A stretch of 9,594 nucleotides of DNA, from the NCBI GenBank assembly GCA_019241915.1, contig JAFAWI010000456.1, positions 1 through 9,594 of the forward strand, in the 5' to 3' direction. Below the pieces are notes generated by a model. The model was not told the origin of the DNA, did no database searches, and worked only from the letters and a program-made list of their open reading frames with translations. Position numbers and translations under genes: made by a program. Shown one piece after another: positions 6,536-9,594 of the stretch (its first letter is position 1; every line of letters begins with the position of its first letter). Source of the stretch: Alphaproteobacteria bacterium (GTDB lineage: Bacteria; Pseudomonadota; Alphaproteobacteria; ATCC43930; CGMCC-115725).

Positions 6536-8146
6536 ATCGCGATCGAAACCGAACTAAAACTCGCCGCGCGAACCGGCGACTTGCCGGCTGTGCGACGCGC
6601 GCTTGAAGCCATGGGGCACGGCTCTCGAGCGTTGCGGCAGCGTCTCGTGAGCACCTATTTCGACACGCCCGACCGGGACTTGGCGCGGCGCGGTTCGACC
6701 TTGCGCGTTCGGCGCCGCGGCCGCGCTTTTGTGCAGACCGTCAAGTCGGCCGGTTCATCCGCCGACATCGGGTTCGCGCGCGGCGAATGGGAAGACCCGA
6801 TCGCCGGCGAGACGCCGGACCCCAGCGCCGCTCAGAGCGGGCCGTTTCTGTTGCCGGAGATCGCCGGCCGGCTGCAACCGGTGTTTCGCACCGAGGTGTC
6901 GCGGCTGACCATTCCGCTCAGCGTCGAGCCGCAAACCCAGATCGAGGCGGCAATTGACCGCGGCCGCATCGTCGATGGCGACCGGTCGCCGCCGACGCCG
7001 ATCACCGAGGTCGAACTCGAACTGAAAAGCGGCGCGGCGACCGCGCTCTACGACGTCGCGCTCAAGTTGCTCGACATCGCGCCGCTCCGTCTCGAAACCC
7101 GCAGCAAGGCCGAGCGGGGTTACCGGCTGGCCGGCTCCGACGTCGCCGCGGTCGGCCCGGCACATGCCGCGCCGCTCGATCTCGCACCCGATCTCAGCGC
7201 CGAAACCGTGCTGCGGCGGGCCGGGCGCAGCTGTCTCGACCACCTATTGCGCAACGAAGAGGCCGCGTGCGCCGGCAGCCCGGACGCCATTCATCAGATG
7301 CGGGTGGCGGTGCGCCGGCTGCGCGCGACACTGAGCACGTTCGCGCCGTTGCTGCCGAGGGATCAGCGCCGCTGGGCGTCGGAGGCGTTGCGCTGGCTGG
7401 TTGGCATCCTGGGCGAGGCGCGCAACCTCGACGTCTTTATCGACGGGCTGTTGCCGCCGGCCTTGGCTGCGTTGCCGCCGGCCAGCGAGTTCGAGCGGCT
7501 GGCGCTGGCCGCGGCGCGCCGCCGACCCGCGACGCGCAGCGCCGTCGCGGCGGCGATCGCCTCGCCGCGCTACACGCAGACACTGCTGGCGCTGTTGCGG
7601 TGGTTCGAAGGGGCGGAATGGTCGGCGGGCAACGCGGCGCTGCAACAGCCGATCGGCGCGCTCGCGCCCGACCTGCTCGACCGCTGCCGCGACAACGCCG
7701 AACGGCGCGCCAAGCATTTCGAAAGCCAGTCGAAGAAGAAACGGCATCGGCTGCGCATCGCGCTCAAGAAGCTGCGTTATGCGGTTGAGCTGTTTGGCGG
7801 ACTTTACCCGGCCGAGGCCGCGCGCCATTTCGTCAATCGGCTGAAGCGCCTGCAGGACGAACTCGGCGAGGCGAACGATGTCCACACCGCGCGCGGCATT
7901 GTCGATGGGCTGGCACCGGCCGGACGACGCGCCACCGGTGTCGCACAGGCCGGACGGCGGGTGCTCGCGTGGCACAAAAAACGCCTGCGCAAGCGCGAGG
8001 CCGAGGTGCGGCACCGCGTCGCCGGTTTGATCGATACATCGCCATTCTGGCGCAGCGCCGGGCCGGCCCCGCGCCACGCTGCGCCGGCTGAAGAAACGAC
8101 CGGAGCAAAAATGCCGGAAGAGCACCCGGCCGGCTTGGTCCGCTGA
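6536..8146 (+). CDS. CYTH-CHAD domain protein, inorganic triphosphatase-like, probable AUC start
   Basis: Read from codon ATC at 6536, the 536-residue product begins (M)AIETELKLAAR, containing the CYTH metal/phosphate motif ExExK (Glu4, Glu6, Lys8). CYTH spans ~1-205, with YFDTPDRDL and LRVRRRG supplying tunnel residues and a second acidic strand TEVELELKSG at about 157-166. The CHAD helical domain spans ~222-500, with HQMRVAVRRLRA (about 253-264) and HRLRIALKKLRYAVELF (about 404-420), rich in the conserved His/Arg/Lys that bind polyphosphate. YgiF-type proteins of this layout hydrolyse inorganic triphosphate. No ATG, GTG, TTG or CTG lies in frame between the stop at 6473 and TTG 6581. Starting at 6581 would delete ExExK and has no ribosome site, whereas ATC 6536 has aaaggggg 5 nt upstream. 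The gene is convergent with the alpha/beta hydrolase, 7 nt between stops. The domain call is secure; the start is inferred. Confidence 0.85.
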   Translation: MAIETELKLAARTGDLPAVRRALEAMGHGSRALRQRLVSTYFDTPDRDLARRGSTLRVRRRGRAFVQTVKSAGSSADIGFARGEWEDPIAGETPDPSAAQSGPFLLPEIAGRLQPVFRTEVSRLTIPLSVEPQTQIEAAIDRGRIVDGDRSPPTPITEVELELKSGAATALYDVALKLLDIAPLRLETRSKAERGYRLAGSDVAAVGPAHAAPLDLAPDLSAETVLRRAGRSCLDHLLRNEEAACAGSPDAIHQMRVAVRRLRATLSTFAPLLPRDQRRWASEALRWLVGILGEARNLDVFIDGLLPPALAALPPASEFERLALAAARRRPATRSAVAAAIASPRYTQTLLALLRWFEGAEWSAGNAALQQPIGALAPDLLDRCRDNAERRAKHFESQSKKKRHRLRIALKKLRYAVELFGGLYPAEAARHFVNRLKRLQDELGEANDVHTARGIVDGLAPAGRRATGVAQAGRRVLAWHKKRLRKREAEVRHRVAGLIDTSPFWRSAGPAPRHAAPAEETTGAKMPEEHPAGLVR

Positions 8147-8164
8147 GCGGACGCTATCGCGTCC
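8138..8164. terminator. Two overlapping hairpins between convergent genes
   Basis: gtccgc (8138-8143) and gcggac (8147-8152) form a perfect 6-bp stem whose 3-nt loop is the TGA stop of the CYTH-CHAD gene. ggacgc (8149-8154) and gcgtcc (8159-8164) form a second perfect 6-bp stem over a 4-nt loop, and this one contains the stop codon of the alpha/beta hydrolase on the other strand. They share ggac, so only one can form at a time. There is no T-run, so factor-independent termination is uncertain; a bidirectional boundary is plausible. Confidence 0.35.
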
Positions 8165-8936
8165 ACCTCAGAATGGCCGCGGCGGTTTCCTCTGGCTTGT
8201 CGATTTCGGCCAGATGGCCGGCGCCGGGGATGATCTCGATCGCGGTCCTGCCCTTGATCCCGGCGGCAAACTTGTCCGCGTAGCTGCGCGGCATCAGCCG
8301 GTCCCCGGCGCCCCAGACGAGCAAGGTCGGCGCGCCGATCAACGGCAGCCGCTTTTCCAGCTTGGTGTTACCGAGCGGCCAGAAGATGCGTGCGGCGGCC
8401 TCGCTCGCGCGCGTCTGCTCGATCGGCCATTCGGGCGAATTCTGCCCCTCCGGCTCGGCCTTGAGCGCCTCCCATTTCGCCGGATCGGCGCAGAACAGCG
8501 CCGCGATGTCGCCGGGCCGCTGAGCCCACGGGTCGGTCGCCGGGTCGTTTCCGTCAAACAGCCCGAACGGCGCGATCAGCGCGAGGCGGTTGACCATCGC
8601 CGGCCACAGCGCCGCCACCTCGGCGGCGAGCGAGCCGCCTACCGAGCTTCCGGCGAGATCGGCGCCAGCCAGTCCCGCGCTTTCCAGCAGCCGACGTGTC
8701 GCCAATAGCCAATCGAGATGGCTGTCGAGCAGAGCGTGACCGCGCTCGCCGCCGGGGAAGCCGGGCAGCGACGGCACGATCACCGAGCGCTCGCGCGCCA
8801 GCGCGTCGAGAAACGGGACCCAGCGCGGCAGCCCACCGAACCCGGCGAGAAAGCCGAGCTTCGGCCCGGCCCCGGCCGTCCAGACGCGGCACGAAACGCC
8901 GTCGATCTCGACCGTCGTCGTCTGCGGCTCAGGCAC
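8154..8936 (-). CDS. Alpha/beta hydrolase fold protein
   Basis: This 260-residue cytoplasmic hydrolase has a complete serine triad: Ser98 in the elbow GSSVGG, Asp212 in WGAGDRLMP, and His241 in PGAGHLAEIDKPEE. The oxyanion region is AGFGGLPRW (31-39). The cap region (~125-185) is rich in Trp and acidic residues and probably sets substrate choice. Length and layout fit the large esterase/epoxide hydrolase/C-C hydrolase group; the sequence does not tell which. The start is GTG at 8936, supported by ggtgaggg ending 6 nt upstream. That ribosome site lies in the repeat-rich spacer. The gene is co-directional with the flavin monooxygenase upstream (109 bp apart), so it may act on a product of that enzyme, but the spacer holds a hairpin that may separate the transcripts. 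Confidence 0.85.
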   Translation of the reverse strand: MPEPQTTTVEIDGVSCRVWTAGAGPKLGFLAGFGGLPRWVPFLDALARERSVIVPSLPGFPGGERGHALLDSHLDWLLATRRLLESAGLAGADLAGSSVGGSLAAEVAALWPAMVNRLALIAPFGLFDGNDPATDPWAQRPGDIAALFCADPAKWEALKAEPEGQNSPEWPIEQTRASEAAARIFWPLGNTKLEKRLPLIGAPTLLVWGAGDRLMPRSYADKFAAGIKGRTAIEIIPGAGHLAEIDKPEETAAAILRWTR

Positions 8937-8940
8937 GGAC

Positions 8941-8990
8941 AGCCCTCACCCCGATTCTCGCCCCCTTGCCGGGTCGGGGGATTAAAACCG
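8941..8990. repeat. GC-rich inverted-repeat tract upstream of the alpha/beta hydrolase
   Basis: ccccga (8949-8954) and tcgggg (8974-8979) are perfect inverted arms around a C-rich core. The words ccctcacccc and cccgattctcg next to a ccccgcaagcgggg hairpin are, by general familiarity, typical of a short intergenic repeat found in many GC-rich proteobacteria. On the minus strand its right-hand part provides the ribosome site of the alpha/beta hydrolase gene. Copy number elsewhere cannot be seen here. Confidence 0.4.
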
Positions 8991-8998
8991 TGCAGCTT

Positions 8999-9022
8999 CC
9001 CTGCCCCGCAAGCGGGGGAGGG
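8999..9022 (-). terminator. GC hairpin downstream of the flavin monooxygenase gene
   Basis: ccct plus ccccgc (8999-9002, 9004-9009) pair with gcgggg plus aggg (9012-9017, 9019-9022) around a 2-nt loop, with one G-G mismatch: 10 base pairs, nearly all GC. It lies 23 nt past the stop of the monooxygenase gene. On the minus strand a modest tttt follows only about 10 nt later, so it is an imperfect intrinsic terminator and may also be a repeat-family hairpin. Confidence 0.4.
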
Positions 9023-9045
9023 TTGGGGCGGAGGCTTGTCACGCT

Positions 9046-9594
9046 CTACTCCGCCGCCGCCTGCACGACCGGGTGAAACGACGCCGGCGCGGCGCGCTCG
9101 GTGCGCCCCATCGGCTGCGGCCACCATTTGTCTTCCCATTCGGAATGGATGTGCTTCAGCCGCGGCATGACCGTTTCGGCAAAAAGCCGCGTGTTGTACT
9201 TGGCGAGCTGCTTGCCCATGTTGCCGAACTGCAGCAGCAGCATCAGGTGGCCGACGTTGAGGTCCTCGGCAACCGCTGTAAGCTGGTCGACGACCTCATC
9301 GGGCGAGCCGATGATGACGTAGCCGCGGTCGATGATGTCGTCCATCTGGCGCGCCAGGGTGGCGAATTTGGTGGCGTATTGCGGCGGCCGCGTCTCGCCG
9401 GCGTTCGAACTCGCCGCACCCTGGTTGGCGGCCTGCGCGACCTGGCCCTGCACGCCAGCGCGCATCGTGTTCTCGCTGGTGTAACCGGGGGGGTTCGAGA
9501 AGCGCGGGTCGATATGCAGGCAGCGGCCGTAGAAATACTCGGCCGATTCCGCATAGAGGTCGTAGGCCTGCTGCCGGCTCTCGGCAACGCCGAC
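9046..9594 (-). CDS. LLM-class (luciferase-like) flavin-dependent oxidoreductase, C-terminal part
   Basis: The frame is open from the window edge to the stop at 9046, giving the last 182 residues; the start lies outside. The family is indicated by the C-terminal segment RGYVIIGSPDEVVDQL, the usual substrate/flavin-side helix of bacterial luciferase-like monooxygenases, followed by HLMLLLQFGNMGKQLA and the helix LFAETVMPRLKHI, which ends in WEDKWWPQP. Full-length members are about 350-400 residues and use reduced FMN with O2 to oxidise aldehydes, ketones, alkanes or related compounds. The retained part covers the end of the barrel and lacks the N-terminal FMN-binding strands, so the substrate cannot be judged. 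The Ala/Gln/Asn-rich stretch near 44-66 of the visible part is likely a surface insertion. The alpha/beta hydrolase gene lies downstream on the same strand. Confidence 0.82.
   Translation of the reverse strand, partial: VGVAESRQQAYDLYAESAEYFYGRCLHIDPRFSNPPGYTSENTMRAGVQGQVAQAANQGAASSNAGETRPPQYATKFATLARQMDDIIDRGYVIIGSPDEVVDQLTAVAEDLNVGHLMLLLQFGNMGKQLAKYNTRLFAETVMPRLKHIHSEWEDKWWPQPMGRTERAAPASFHPVVQAAAE

Noticed and set aside
3637..6654. A 1005-codon open frame on the minus strand, opposite the cargo gene
   Set aside because: It lies wholly antisense to a gene with signal peptide, FecR and barrel motifs. Its composition is dominated by Arg, Gly, Ala and Val with no recognisable domain. Long antisense frames are expected in GC-rich genes with strong third-position bias.
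7244..8125. A 293-codon minus-strand frame opposite the CHAD domain
   Set aside because: It is a Gln/Arg/Ala-rich shadow of the CHAD coding strand with no ribosome site or domain.
6581..8146. Starting the CYTH-CHAD gene at TTG 6581
   Set aside because: That start would remove the ExExK catalytic strand and has no ribosome site, while the upstream ATC codon has an ideal one.

Overview
The window is about 9.6 kb of GC-rich, densely coded chromosomal DNA. Protein motifs, short intergenic gaps and palindromic intergenic repeats suggest an alphaproteobacterium, probably of the Hyphomicrobiales/Rhizobiales or a neighbouring order. That placement is inference from sequence style and protein families; there is no rRNA or marker gene. 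I see no tRNA, rRNA, CRISPR array, insertion sequence or prophage gene.

Layout, left to right. Minus strand (1-996): a small DUF6295-like protein, cut by the window edge, lies just downstream of a dienelactone-hydrolase family enzyme, and the two look like an operon. A divergent intergenic region (997-1190) holds a promoter candidate for the hydrolase and an imperfect palindromic repeat. Plus strand (1191-2066): a TauD/TfdA-family Fe(II)/2-oxoglutarate dioxygenase with all iron ligands present. Plus strand (2155-6429): a two-gene unit with 12 bp between the genes. The first gene encodes a TPR plus beta-barrel outer-membrane protein of the Slam/DUF560 (type XI secretion) type. The second encodes a 933-residue exported protein with an N-terminal FecR domain, a low-complexity linker, a beta-rich centre, and a C-terminal barrel resembling the TbpB-like cargo barrels that such systems export. 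Plus strand (6536-8146): a CYTH-CHAD protein (inorganic triphosphatase-like) whose natural start appears to be AUC. Minus strand (8154-9594): an alpha/beta hydrolase, convergent with the CYTH-CHAD gene across a 7-bp gap. Upstream of it, beyond a repeat-rich 109-bp spacer, is the C-terminal part of a luciferase-like flavin monooxygenase cut by the window end.

Main reading: 2155-6429 looks like a secretor-cargo pair. The Slam-like protein would move its neighbour across the outer membrane by recognising the C-terminal barrel. The cargo has an ordinary signal peptide with no lipobox, and it carries a FecR domain at its mature N-terminus without any sigma factor in view. The central ~430 residues are not assigned to a family. 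The flanking genes (dienelactone hydrolase, TauD-like dioxygenase, alpha/beta hydrolase, flavin monooxygenase) are catabolic or accessory enzymes with no evident functional link to the secretion pair.
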